Assembly (NCBI GenBank): GCA_002295925.1
Contig: DBGO01000013.1
Span: 124,001 to 188,000 of the forward strand
Source of the DNA: Flavobacteriales bacterium UBA852
Lineage (GTDB): Bacteria > Bacteroidota > Bacteroidia > Flavobacteriales_E > Vicingaceae
Reading direction: 5' to 3'
Length of the DNA: 64,000 nt
Below are positions 42,196 to 50,954 of this stretch, one piece after another. Numbering within the stretch: the first letter of the stretch is position 1; every line of letters begins with the position of its first letter. The notes below the pieces were generated by a model. It saw nothing but the letters and a program-made list of their open reading frames with translations. It searched no databases and was not told the DNA's origin. Position numbers and translations under genes: made by a program.

Positions 42196-45045
42196 TTATT
42201 GCTTAGAAATTTTATAATAATATTTTTTATTTATCTCGATAAAATAAACACCGTTACTCAAATTATAATCATTTAAATTGATAATACTTCCCGGGTTGGA
42301 TATTGTTGCAATATGCTTCCCGAGCAAGCTGTAAACAGATAATGTGGTGATTTTTTTATTTTGTAGATTTTCAATAAACACAGTTCCTTGCGTTGGATTT
42401 GGATAAATAGAAAAGCTTTCCGAAGAAAATTCATTAATAGCGTTTGAACAAGTCCATTCGGCTAAAAACCCTGTACGGGTTGTATTCCCGTTTGTTTTTT
42501 GACGAACAGTCATCACACCTGTTGAAGATGTAATGTTGGCAGGCAAACTGTTTCCTGTAAAAGCACCTATCAATGTTGAAGAGTTCATGGTTGCAGCATT
42601 ATAGATAAACAATGTATCGCCCGTTGCAAAATCAAAAGTCAAAAATTGGAGCATCACAGAGGAGGCGTTTGCCGGTTGAATGGTTATAGAACCATCCGCA
42701 TTGTTACTGTAATTCAAACTTCTGCCGTCATCAAAAATATAACTGTTGCAGTTAGTGTTTATTTGGTTGCCATTAATTGGAATTTCTGCGGTATCGCAAT
42801 TGACAACAATATAATTGTATTTAATCTTGGTATTACTACCGCCTGCATTTGATACTATAAGCGAAACATTATAGGTGCCGGGATTGTTGTATTTATATAC
42901 AGGGTTTTGTTGAGTAGAAGTTCCTCCATCACCAAAATTCCAACTCCATGAGGTTGGGTTATTGGTTGATAAATCATAGAAGTGTATACTGTCATTACAA
43001 GTAAAGCGAATATCAGAGGTGAAGTCGGCAAGAGGGGGAGTCGGCAAAGTGTCAATTATAATTCCATAATCTTCTATTTGACCATACAACGGTGCATCGC
43101 AAGCGTTTTTCGGCGTGCTGACCACATCAGAGCGAACGCGCATACGTAAAGGCGTGTTTAACGTTAAGCCGGAAGAAGGGATTAAAATAACAGCACTTGG
43201 ATTGTAACCACTTTGATTGTCCATAACCAATTCCGATGAGGAAAAAACACCATCGTTGTCAAAGTCTATCCACACTCGTGTATCTTGAGGGTTGTTAATA
43301 CCCGTTTTTACAGTTAGCGTGTATGAATTTCCTGAGTAAACAGTTGTTTGATGTTGGCAACTGTAATCTTGGTATCCTTCAGAACCATCTGCAGTAATGT
43401 TTGAAATAGTATTAAAAGAAACTTGATAAATGCCGTATCCACAACAATAAGCTGTTGTTTGTGGTGTACAAGAGGCAGGTGTAACAGCGCCGGCCATATT
43501 CACAGTTATGTAATTCACTATAGTGTCGGCATCCGAACCATTAGCATTTGTGCAGGTAAGAATAACCGTATATGTTCCGTCAGAGGTATAGGTGTGGGTT
43601 GGGTTTTGCACATTTGATGTTGTTCCGTCGCCAAAATCCCAAAGCCAGGTTTGGGGTAAATTTTGAGTTAAATCGGTAAATGAGACTGTTCCGTCACAAG
43701 TATAAGTTACATCGGCAGTGAAAGCAACATCTGGAGGGTTATTGTTTGATGTAACAATCACAGTATAATCTTCTGCTTGCCCGTAATCTAAGTTACTGCA
43801 TGGTGTTGGCGGAGCAGAAAAATCATAGTCTGCAGAAATACGCATACGCAAAGGCGTATTTAGTGTGGCTGTTGCCGGTACGGTAAATGTTGCGGATGAG
43901 GAAAGAGAAGAGGAAGAGGTAAGAATTCTTTCGTTTACATCATCTAAAATACCATCATTATTCCAATCAATCCATGCGGCACAATTATGATTGGTGGGTT
44001 GGTCATGGGTAACCGAAAGGGTATAATTTTGACCAATCGTTAAATTGGTTGAAATACAAGTAAAATCTTCAAACCCAACAGAAGCATCGGCAGATGAATT
44101 ATTGATGGTGTTTAAAGTTACATTAGTAATGCCAAAGCCAAGTGTGCCGTTGAGCGTAGCCGGATAGCAGTTAGCAGGAACAGGCAGGCTGGGACTTAAG
44201 TTAATTGTAATATAGTTGGGAATGATTAAAGTGTCGCACCCGTATTGATTGCAAGCAATTAACGATACTGTATAATTTCCGTTTGAAGTATAAGTATGAA
44301 TAGGATTTTGCACTGTATCGGTAGTTCCGTCGCCAAAATCCCAAAGCCAAGAGGTGGGTTGTCCTCCGGTTGATATATCGTAAAAATGAACTGTACCCGA
44401 GCAGGCATTGGTGTTGTTTGAGGTAAAGTTCGCCGTTGGCGGAATATTGGCAGGAATGTAATCAAACCGTATTACGGGACGCGTTGTTACCGGAGAGCCT
44501 GATGAAGCAGCACAGTTTAAAGAGTTGTCAGCATAATAATAAACCGTTGAATTAAAGGAAGTATTTGTTAAATGCACTACGGCATTTTGAGAGAAATTAT
44601 TATTGTTAAAGCAAGTTTCTATAATAATATTTGAAGTGCCATCCCAGTAAAATGGAGTGGAAAAAGTATGCGTATTCCATCCTGCAGTTTCAGTGTATGA
44701 AGATGTGCTGTAAACCGTTGTTAACCCTGATGCAGGCAAAAAAACGCCGGTTAAATCATTAGTGTTAGTAAGCCCCATCTTAATATTAAACGAGTTTAAA
44801 GGAACACCATTTGCTGTTACGACACTAAAAGCCATTGCGTTGATATTTCCGGCAGACATACCGGCACTGCTCAACTCCGAAGCGCGAATTAAAAACTGGT
44901 GTTTTGCTCCCCAATACCAATTCCCATAAGGCGTTGGATAGGTTGTGTTAGAGTTGGTAGTTGTAAAAGAACCGATAATTACTTGATTTTGCCCAAACGA
45001 CAATGAAACTATAACAGATAAAAGAAAAGTATAAAATATTCGCAT
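42196..45045 (-). CDS. T9SS cargo protein with PKD, GEVED and CUB-like domains and type A sorting domain
   Basis: 949 residues. Signal peptide about 1-18 (ends LSFG). Order of parts: an N-terminal beta domain (to about 195), PKD (WLWDFGDGTTDTVQNPIHTY, about 205-285), GEVED (WIDWNNDGILDD ... PLRMRISADYD, about 330-430), PKD (about 440-515), GEVED (WIDFDNDGVFSS, about 560-660), PKD (WSWNFGDGGTS, about 670-750), a CUB-like domain with DTLFIYNA, then a C-terminal type A sorting domain (FSIYPNPTQGTVFIENL, ending GVYFIEINKKYYYKISKQ). GEVED domains occur in secreted Bacteroidota adhesins and proteases; no catalytic domain is seen here. Probably a surface adhesin co-expressed with the next gene downstream. 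Confidence 0.93.
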   Translation of the reverse strand: MRIFYTFLLSVIVSLSFGQNQVIIGSFTTTNSNTTYPTPYGNWYWGAKHQFLIRASELSSAGMSAGNINAMAFSVVTANGVPLNSFNIKMGLTNTNDLTGVFLPASGLTTVYSTSSYTETAGWNTHTFSTPFYWDGTSNIIIETCFNNNNFSQNAVVHLTNTSFNSTVYYYADNSLNCAASSGSPVTTRPVIRFDYIPANIPPTANFTSNNTNACSGTVHFYDISTGGQPTSWLWDFGDGTTDTVQNPIHTYTSNGNYTVSLIACNQYGCDTLIIPNYITINLSPSLPVPANCYPATLNGTLGFGITNVTLNTINNSSADASVGFEDFTCISTNLTIGQNYTLSVTHDQPTNHNCAAWIDWNNDGILDDVNERILTSSSSLSSSATFTVPATATLNTPLRMRISADYDFSAPPTPCSNLDYGQAEDYTVIVTSNNNPPDVAFTADVTYTCDGTVSFTDLTQNLPQTWLWDFGDGTTSNVQNPTHTYTSDGTYTVILTCTNANGSDADTIVNYITVNMAGAVTPASCTPQTTAYCCGYGIYQVSFNTISNITADGSEGYQDYSCQHQTTVYSGNSYTLTVKTGINNPQDTRVWIDFDNDGVFSSSELVMDNQSGYNPSAVILIPSSGLTLNTPLRMRVRSDVVSTPKNACDAPLYGQIEDYGIIIDTLPTPPLADFTSDIRFTCNDSIHFYDLSTNNPTSWSWNFGDGGTSTQQNPVYKYNNPGTYNVSLIVSNAGGSNTKIKYNYIVVNCDTAEIPINGNQINTNCNSYIFDDGRSLNYSNNADGSITIQPANASSVMLQFLTFDFATGDTLFIYNAATMNSSTLIGAFTGNSLPANITSSTGVMTVRQKTNGNTTRTGFLAEWTCSNAINEFSSESFSIYPNPTQGTVFIENLQNKKITTLSVYSLLGKHIATISNPGSIINLNDYNLSNGVYFIEINKKYYYKISKQ

Positions 45046-45247
45046 ATAAAAAATTTTTGTGCAATGAATATACGACTTTTTTTATTGAAGTGTTGCATTT
45101 ATAATACATTAAATATCGACTAACCCTTACTGTTAAAACTTAGAAAAATGAAATACAATTAATATAGAGTACTGTTTCTTGATGATTTTATTTTCTCTTT
45201 TCAGAAAAATAATTTGTTAAATTTACAACTTGATAAAATCATAATAC

Positions 45248-46975
45248 ATGTATATATTAGGAATAAACGCATACCATGGTGATTCTTCGGCTTGTATTTT
45301 AAAAGATGGAGAAATTATAGCTGCCAGTGAAGAAGAAAGATTCAGAAGAGTAAAACATTGGGCAGGGTTTCCTTCAGAAGCTATCAGTTTTTGTTTAAAT
45401 GAAGCAGGAATTAATATCGATGAAGTTGATTACATTACTATTTCCAGAGACCCCTCGGCAAATATTCATAAAAAAATCATTCATTCGGTTAAAAACTTAG
45501 TAAATATAAAAGCGTTAAAAGACCGGTTAGCAAATTCAAAAAAAGTAGTTTCTGTAAAAGGGGAATTGGCAAAAGCGTTTAATATAAGTGAAGAAAATAT
45601 AAAAGCAAAAATTATAAATGTTGAACACCATAGAAGTCACTTGGCAAGTGCATTTTTTGCCTCGCCGTTTAAAGAGTCAGCATTACTGTCCATAGATGGA
45701 TTTGGAGATTTTACATCAACAATGACAGGGGTTGGTAAAAACAACAAAATAGAAGTGTTTGATACCGTAATATATCCCCATTCTATCGGAATTTTTTACA
45801 CATCGTTTACTCAATATTTAGGGTTTCCACATTATGGTGATGAGTATAAAGTTATGGGGCTTGCTCCTTATGGAGAACCTAAATATACAGACCAATTACG
45901 AGATGTGATAATTTTAAAAGATAACGGACTTTTTGAACTTAACACAAAGTATTTTAAACACGCCAAAGAAGGAGTTAGTATGAGTTGGGAAAATGGAATT
46001 CCCGCAATAGAACCTATTTTCTCTGATTATATGATTGAAAAATTTGGTCCTTCTCGTAAAAAAGATGAAGAATTGACTCAATACCATAAAGATTTAGCGG
46101 CTTCAGTTCAAAGAATAACAGAAGAAGTTATATTTCATTTATTAAACCATTTGTACCAAAAAACCAAAATTGAAAACATTTGTATAGCCGGAGGTGTTGC
46201 TCAAAATTCTGTTGCAAATGGTAAAATTTTACAAAACACGCCGTTTAAAAACATCTATATTCCTTCTGCAGGACACGATGCCGGTACGGCAGTTGGTTCA
46301 GCGTTGTGGCTGTATAATCAAATGCTTAATAACGAACGAATTTCGCCTGTTTATAATGCTTACACAGGGAGTAAATTTACCAATGAAGAGATTGAAAATA
46401 TACTCCAAAAGCAAAATATAAAATACACTCGCTATAGTGACGAAGAATTATTGGATGTAGTTACCGATGCTTTAATCAATGGAGCTGTAGTGGGGTGGTT
46501 TCAAGGTCGTGCCGAATTTGGCCCACGAGCGTTAGGACACCGTTCTATTTTAGTGGACCCAAGACGTACTGATGCAAAAGATTTACTTAATACAAAAATT
46601 AAACGTAGAGAAAGCTTTAGACCTTTTGCGCCTTCAATTTTAGAAGAGTTTGTTGAAGAATATTTTGAAATAGTTGATAAAGTTCCTTTTATGGAAAAAG
46701 TTTTTCCAATAAAAAAAGAAAAACATAATATAATTCCTGCAGTTACACACGTAGATGGAACGGGTCGATTACAAACCGTTCAGCCGGGCGATAGATATTA
46801 TGACCTTATAAAAAAGTTTTATCAAAAAACCGGTGTTCCGGTATTGTTAAATACTTCATTTAACGAAAATGAACCAATAGTAAATACACCTCAAGAAGCC
46901 TTAGATTGTTATTTGCGTACTCAAATGGATATGCTTGTATTGGAAAATTGTGTTGTTACGTTTAGAGAAAAATGA
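45248..46975 (+). CDS. Carbamoyltransferase, NodU/CmcH family
   Basis: 575 residues, normal for the family, which transfers a carbamoyl group from carbamoyl-phosphate (via carbamoyl-adenylate) to a hydroxyl of a sugar or antibiotic. The N-terminal ASKHA-type domain (YILGINAYHGDSSACILKDG; NVEHHRSHLASAFFASPF with metal-binding His; ALLSIDGFGD) and the C-terminal YrdC-like domain (GWFQGRAEFGPRALGHRSILVDPR; PVLLNTSFNENEPIV) are complete. It opens the surface-glycan locus and overlaps the next glycosyltransferase by four bases (ATGA). The preceding 202-base gap (45046-45247) is AT-rich; a TAAATTTA sequence at 45218-45225 is only a weak promoter match. Confidence 0.94.
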   Translation: MYILGINAYHGDSSACILKDGEIIAASEEERFRRVKHWAGFPSEAISFCLNEAGINIDEVDYITISRDPSANIHKKIIHSVKNLVNIKALKDRLANSKKVVSVKGELAKAFNISEENIKAKIINVEHHRSHLASAFFASPFKESALLSIDGFGDFTSTMTGVGKNNKIEVFDTVIYPHSIGIFYTSFTQYLGFPHYGDEYKVMGLAPYGEPKYTDQLRDVIILKDNGLFELNTKYFKHAKEGVSMSWENGIPAIEPIFSDYMIEKFGPSRKKDEELTQYHKDLAASVQRITEEVIFHLLNHLYQKTKIENICIAGGVAQNSVANGKILQNTPFKNIYIPSAGHDAGTAVGSALWLYNQMLNNERISPVYNAYTGSKFTNEEIENILQKQNIKYTRYSDEELLDVVTDALINGAVVGWFQGRAEFGPRALGHRSILVDPRRTDAKDLLNTKIKRRESFRPFAPSILEEFVEEYFEIVDKVPFMEKVFPIKKEKHNIIPAVTHVDGTGRLQTVQPGDRYYDLIKKFYQKTGVPVLLNTSFNENEPIVNTPQEALDCYLRTQMDMLVLENCVVTFREK

Positions 46976-47724
46976 AAAAAATCTCCATAATAACCGTTTG
47001 CTATAACAGTCAAGATACGCTTGAAGATACGATACAATCCGTATTAAATCAAGACTATCAAAATATTGAATACATAATTGTTGATGGAAAATCAACCGAT
47101 AATACGTTAAAAATAATAGAAAAATACCAAGATAAAATCACTAAAGTAATATCCGAACCCGATAAAGGTTTGTATGATGCTATTAACAAAGGAATAAAGA
47201 ATGCTTCGGGAGAGATAGTCGGCATTATTAACTCTGATGATGTATTGGCTTATAAAAGTGCTGTTTCTGACATCGCTCAAACGTTTGAACAACAAAATTG
47301 TGATGCTGTATATGCCGATTTGGTTTATGTAAAACAAAACAATTTAAACTCCATTACCCGAAAATGGATTAGCGGCAATTACAAACACGGTAAATTTCTT
47401 TGGGGCTGGATGCCGCCTCATCCAACTTTTTATGCAAAAAAATCATTGTTTGAGCAATACGGATATTATTCGCTGCAACTTAAAAGTGCCGCCGATTATG
47501 AATTGATGTTACGCTTTATTCATAAACATAAAATATCGCTTGGTTATTTGCCAAAAACATTGGTAAAAATGCGTGTTGGCGGTATGAGTAACGCATCGTT
47601 AAAAAATCGCTTGGCTGCAAACCAAGAGGACCAAATGGCTTGGGAAATGAATAACCTTACCCCTTATCTTTTCACTCCTTACTTAAAACCGCTCAGAAAA
47701 GTTTTTCAATTTCTAAACAAATAA
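46972..47724 (+). CDS. GT2 family glycosyltransferase
   Basis: 250 residues, a single GT-A domain of the WcaA/WcaE type. The start is SIITVCYNSQDTLEDTIQSV, the donor site contains VDGKSTDNT, and the metal motif is GIINSDDVL near residues 80-88; a later ADYELMLRF segment is typical of this subgroup. It should transfer a sugar from a nucleotide-sugar donor in the cytosol during glycan assembly; donor and acceptor are not predictable. Translationally coupled to the carbamoyltransferase. It is similar in type to the protein encoded at 60177. Confidence 0.92.
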   Translation: MKKISIITVCYNSQDTLEDTIQSVLNQDYQNIEYIIVDGKSTDNTLKIIEKYQDKITKVISEPDKGLYDAINKGIKNASGEIVGIINSDDVLAYKSAVSDIAQTFEQQNCDAVYADLVYVKQNNLNSITRKWISGNYKHGKFLWGWMPPHPTFYAKKSLFEQYGYYSLQLKSAADYELMLRFIHKHKISLGYLPKTLVKMRVGGMSNASLKNRLAANQEDQMAWEMNNLTPYLFTPYLKPLRKVFQFLNK

Positions 47725-47752
47725 CCCCGATTTTTCGTTCGGTTAATTAAAG

Positions 47753-47760
47753 TATCTTTG
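47753..47760 (+). promoter_or_regulatory. -7 box (TATCTTTG) six bases before the radical SAM gene
   Basis: TATCTTTG matches TAnnTTTG and lies six bases before the ATG at 47767, in the 42-base gap after the glycosyltransferase gene. A very short or absent leader is predicted. The -33 region (TTTTTC near 47731) is a poor match. Confidence 0.5.
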
Positions 47761-47766
47761 TTCACA

Positions 47767-48789
47767 ATGGTTCAGTTTTTCAAAGAATATGGTTATTTGC
47801 TAAAAACAGCTACCCCGGCACGTGTATCTAACTTGTTGAAATTAAAATTGTCTTTTCAATTAAAAAAAATTGTAAAAAATCAACCGGTTAGCGGAAACGC
47901 CTATGCTTTATCAATAGAACCAACAACTGCCTGTAATTTGGGATGCCCCGAATGCCCCAGCGGATTAAAACAATTTACGCGTAAAACAGGAAATATTTCT
48001 TGGGATTTATATCAAAAAATTATCCGGCAAAATAAAAAACACCTGTGGTATATAAATTTATATTTTCAAGGCGAACCCTATATTCACCCTCGTTTTTTTG
48101 ATATGATACAATTTGCACGGCAAAACAAAATTTATACTTCTACTTCTACAAATGCACATTTTTTGGATAAAGAAAATGCGCAAAAAACGGTTGAAAGCGG
48201 ATTAAACCGGTTAATCATTTCTTTGGACGGAACAACGCAAGAAGTATATGAACAATACCGTAAAAAAGGTGATTTAACCAAAGTATTACAAGGAATTCAA
48301 AATATTGTAGAAGCTAAAAAACGGGCAAAAAGTAACTCACCATTTATCGTTTTACAATTTTTGGTGGTTAAACCCAATGAGCATCAAATTAGAGATGCCA
48401 AGAAATTAGCTCAAGAAACAGGCGTTGATGCAATTCGGTTCAAAACGGCACAAGTTTACAATTATAAAAATGGAAATTCTTTAATTCCTGAAAACGAAAA
48501 ATACTCCCGTTATAAGAAAATGCCGGACGGTACCTATAAAATGAAAAATACCTATAAAAACAATTGCTGGCGAATGTGGAGCAGTGCCGTTATTACGCAA
48601 AACGGAGAAGTAGTCCCTTGTTGTTTTGACAAAGATGCCAAGTATCAATTTGGAAAAACCGATGAAATTCCACTTTCGGAAATATGGAAAAATGATAAAT
48701 ACAACCGGTTTAGAAATCAAGTTTTTATGGATAGAAAATCAATAGACATTTGTAGGAATTGTACCGAAGGCACAAAAGTATGGACATAA
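47767..48789 (+). CDS. Radical SAM / SPASM domain protein
   Basis: 340 residues from the ATG at 47767 (an in-frame TTG at 47758 overlaps the -7 box and is rejected). The radical SAM cluster motif is CNLGCPEC (C-x3-C-x2-C) in EPTTACNLGCPECPSG, near residues 52-67. The SPASM half has further Cys (CWRMW ..., VVPCCFDKDAKYQFG, DICRNC) for one or two auxiliary iron-sulfur clusters. Such enzymes modify peptides or act in glycan and cofactor biosynthesis; here the neighbours suggest a role in surface-glycan synthesis, but no precursor peptide was seen next to it. The reaction is unknown. Confidence 0.92.
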   Translation: MVQFFKEYGYLLKTATPARVSNLLKLKLSFQLKKIVKNQPVSGNAYALSIEPTTACNLGCPECPSGLKQFTRKTGNISWDLYQKIIRQNKKHLWYINLYFQGEPYIHPRFFDMIQFARQNKIYTSTSTNAHFLDKENAQKTVESGLNRLIISLDGTTQEVYEQYRKKGDLTKVLQGIQNIVEAKKRAKSNSPFIVLQFLVVKPNEHQIRDAKKLAQETGVDAIRFKTAQVYNYKNGNSLIPENEKYSRYKKMPDGTYKMKNTYKNNCWRMWSSAVITQNGEVVPCCFDKDAKYQFGKTDEIPLSEIWKNDKYNRFRNQVFMDRKSIDICRNCTEGTKVWT

Positions 48790-48812
48790 AAAAAGCGGCT
48801 CAAAGCCGCTTT
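48788..48812 (-). terminator. Intrinsic terminator between glyA and the radical SAM gene
   Basis: Stem AAAGCGGCT / AGCCGCTTT (48792-48800 and 48804-48812) with a three-base loop. Read on the minus strand it is followed by seven Ts (from 48794 down to 48788), so it terminates glyA best; it may also stop plus-strand transcripts leaving the radical SAM gene. Confidence 0.9.
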
Positions 48813-48819
48813 CGATATA

Positions 48820-50094
48820 CTAATAAGCAAATAAAGGCAAGTCGGACATCAACTCGTTTACTTCTTGCTTAATTTTTTTCAATTCCTCCTCATTGTCTCT
48901 GTTCATAAGTGTTCTGTCAATCAAATCAACAATGGTTGGAATTTCTTTTTCTGTAATACCGCGCGTGGTAATGGCGGGTGTTCCTAAGCGCATTCCTGAA
49001 GTAACAAATGGTGATTTATCGTCAAAAGGAACCATATTTTTATTTACGGTAATATCAACCAATCCGAGTGTTTTTTCGGCTTCTTTACCCGTTATATCTT
49101 TTGAACGCAAATCAATTAACATAGAATGATTGTCGGTTCCGCCGGAAATTACACCATAACCGCGTTTTACCAATTCTTCTGCCATTAATTTGGCATTTTT
49201 TACTACTTGTAAACAATAATCCATAAACTCATCGCTCAATGCTTCGTAAAATGCCACAGCTTTTGCGGCTATTACATGTTCTAATGGCCCACCTTGAGTT
49301 CCAGGAAATACCGCCGAATCTAATATTGACGACATCATTCTAATATCGCCTTTTGGAGTTTTTAATCCCCAAGGATTTTCAAAATCTTTTCCCATCATAA
49401 TCATTCCACCCCTTGGTCCTCGTAAAGTTTTATGAGTTGTAGTGGTAACAATATGGCAATGTGGCAGTGGATCATTTAACAACCCTCGGGCAATTAACCC
49501 GGCCGGATGTGAAATATCAGCCATTAATAAAGCGCCAACCTTATCGGCAATTTCTCTTAATTTGGCATAATCCCAATCTCTCGAATAGGCCGATGCACCA
49601 CATATAATTAATTGTGGTTTTTCTTTTTCGGCAATTTCCAAAATTGTATCATAATTTACCCTTCCTGTTTCCTTTTCTACACCGTAAAAAACAGGATTAT
49701 ACAGTTTGCCGGAAAAATTCACAGGACTTCCGTGGGTAAGGTGTCCACCGTGAGATAAGTCAAAACCTAAAATTTTATCACCGGGCTTTAATACGCCCAA
49801 CATTACAGCTGCATTTGCTTGAGCTCCCGAATGTGGCTGTACATTTACCCACTCGGCATTAAATAACTCCTTTGCTCGAGCAATTGCCAAATCTTCGGCT
49901 TCATCAACAAATTCACATCCGCCGTAATATCGTTTGTGCGGTAATCCTTCGGCATATTTATTGGTAAGCACCGAGCCCATAGCTTTCAATACTTGGTCGC
50001 TTACATAATTTTCAGAAGCAATAAGTTCAATTCCTTCCTTTTGTCTTTTGGTTTCTTTTTCGATTATCGAAAAGATAGCATCATCGGTTTTCAT
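48820..50094 (-). CDS. glyA: Serine hydroxymethyltransferase
   Basis: 424 residues, full length. The PLP enzyme interconverts serine and glycine with tetrahydrofolate, feeding one-carbon metabolism. The PLP lysine is in VTTTTHKTLRGPRGGM, and other family segments are IELIASENYVS near residues 20-30, YAEGLPHKRYYGGCEFVDE and MADISHPAGLIA. It has its own -7 box and terminator and is a housekeeping gene lying between two parts of the glycan locus on the opposite strand. Confidence 0.98.
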   Translation of the reverse strand: MKTDDAIFSIIEKETKRQKEGIELIASENYVSDQVLKAMGSVLTNKYAEGLPHKRYYGGCEFVDEAEDLAIARAKELFNAEWVNVQPHSGAQANAAVMLGVLKPGDKILGFDLSHGGHLTHGSPVNFSGKLYNPVFYGVEKETGRVNYDTILEIAEKEKPQLIICGASAYSRDWDYAKLREIADKVGALLMADISHPAGLIARGLLNDPLPHCHIVTTTTHKTLRGPRGGMIMMGKDFENPWGLKTPKGDIRMMSSILDSAVFPGTQGGPLEHVIAAKAVAFYEALSDEFMDYCLQVVKNAKLMAEELVKRGYGVISGGTDNHSMLIDLRSKDITGKEAEKTLGLVDITVNKNMVPFDDKSPFVTSGMRLGTPAITTRGITEKEIPTIVDLIDRTLMNRDNEEELKKIKQEVNELMSDLPLFAY

Positions 50095-50121
50095 ACAATT
50101 ATCTTTAAGAAATTAAGAAAA

Positions 50122-50129
50122 CAAATGTA
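50122..50129 (-). promoter_or_regulatory. -7 box of glyA (TACATTTG, minus strand)
   Basis: Minus-strand TACATTTG (50129-50122), 27 bases before the glyA ATG at 50094. It directly abuts the T-run of the terminator of the PID-CTERM gene, so transcription of that gene ends where glyA transcription is set up. No clear -33 TTG. Confidence 0.6.
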
Positions 50130-50157
50130 AAAAAAAAGCTGAGTTTAACTCAGCTTT
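50129..50157 (-). terminator. Intrinsic terminator of the PID-CTERM gene
   Basis: Stem AAAGCTGAGT / ACTCAGCTTT (50135-50144 and 50148-50157) with loop TTA; on the minus strand it ends in a run of nine Ts. It starts seven bases after the stop codon of the small protein gene, proving that this gene is a transcription unit of its own end. Confidence 0.92.
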
Positions 50158-50163
50158 ATAAGG

Positions 50164-50391
50164 TTATTTACGATTATCGTATATTTTTTTGCCTCCGTAA
50201 AAAATTCCGGCAGCAATTAAAAGACTTACGCCTCCATCAATAGGGACACAAGGAGGAGGCCAACATGGAGCCCCGCCACCACCTCCGCCAGGAGGGCCGG
50301 GAGGACCAGCGGCATAAGTCAAAGCTGTTGATATAAACAGCAATAACAGCGTGATTATTAGAGGTTTGATATTTGGTTTGTTTTTTAACAT
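50164..50391 (-). CDS. Small PID-CTERM-type protein, candidate exosortase substrate
   Basis: 75 residues from the ATG at 50391; an in-frame TTG at 50409 lies inside the -7 box and is rejected. Parts in order: a basic start and signal peptide (about 1-27, ending LTYA), a mature segment of only about 20 residues made of Gly, Pro and two Cys (GPPGPPGGGGGG, then CWPPPC at 43-48), the motif PIDGG at 50-54, a hydrophobic helix (VSLLIAAGIFYGG) and a basic end (KKIYDNRK). Motif-helix-basic tail is the layout of exosortase sorting signals; PIDGG marks the PID-CTERM type of Bacteroidota. The exosortase gene is two genes upstream. Predicted to be cut near PIDGG and joined to an envelope acceptor; its job is unknown. 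Confidence 0.85.
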   Translation of the reverse strand: MLKNKPNIKPLIITLLLLFISTALTYAAGPPGPPGGGGGGAPCWPPPCVPIDGGVSLLIAAGIFYGGKKIYDNRK

Positions 50392-50406
50392 ATTTAGAAT
50401 TATCGC

Positions 50407-50440
50407 CAAATGTAATAAAAAAAATAATAGTAATGCAAGC
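50407..50440 (-). promoter_or_regulatory. Promoter of the PID-CTERM gene
   Basis: Minus-strand TTG at 50440-50438, a 23-base spacer and TACATTTG at 50414-50407, 15 bases before the ATG at 50391. The spacer is at the long end of the usual range. The -7 box is the same octamer as that of glyA. The gene therefore can be expressed apart from the exosortase gene behind it. Confidence 0.6.
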
Positions 50441-50495
50441 GTAATTTACTTAATTTATTGCATTGATAATACGCAGTAACTGTTCGTAAGGTTGC

Positions 50496-50954
50496 TTATT
50501 TTGAATAAATATCCGGAAAGAAATAGATTAATAGTAATGCAAACAGTAAAAGAGGAGACTCTGCAATTGCTTGGAACGTTCGGGAAAACTCTATAAAAAC
50601 AGGCGATATCAGTTTTCCTGAAAACAAAAACAATATTCCAAAAATTAAAATTGAGCCGATGAAAATCATATAAAATTTAAGTAATTTTTTCTGTTGTGTA
50701 TAATAAATAAAAAAGATGTTTACAGCATTAATAATTACGATGTTTAATCCTAATATAGTCCATTTATACAGGTTAAGCTTTTGTGGAGAAGCATTAAGTA
50801 AGAACTTCGGAGGAGACGTGTTGGAGTAGTTTTCTGTAAGTCCTTTTAATAAATAGTTAATAATGTCAAAAAGTGTTTCTTTGGTATAGCTGGAAACAAG
50901 CGTTATAAACACCAACAAAGGAATGATAATTATATTATGTTTTTTTGAATGCAT
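50496..50954 (-). CDS. Small multi-pass membrane protein next to the exosortase
   Basis: 152 residues with four hydrophobic segments (about 8-22, 66-85, 91-112 and 128-148) and an extracytoplasmic loop between the first two that carries the SPPKFLLNASPQKLNLYKW region. It overlaps the exosortase gene by 20 bases. Bacteroidota exosortases such as XrtF are usually followed by a membrane protein of about 140-150 residues known only as an exosortase-associated protein; size, topology and position match this, though the family could not be confirmed from motifs. It may be a partner of the exosortase in handling the sorted protein. The gap 50410-50495 holds the promoter of the next gene. Confidence 0.75.
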   Translation of the reverse strand: MHSKKHNIIIIPLLVFITLVSSYTKETLFDIINYLLKGLTENYSNTSPPKFLLNASPQKLNLYKWTILGLNIVIINAVNIFFIYYTQQKKLLKFYMIFIGSILIFGILFLFSGKLISPVFIEFSRTFQAIAESPLLLFALLLIYFFPDIYSK

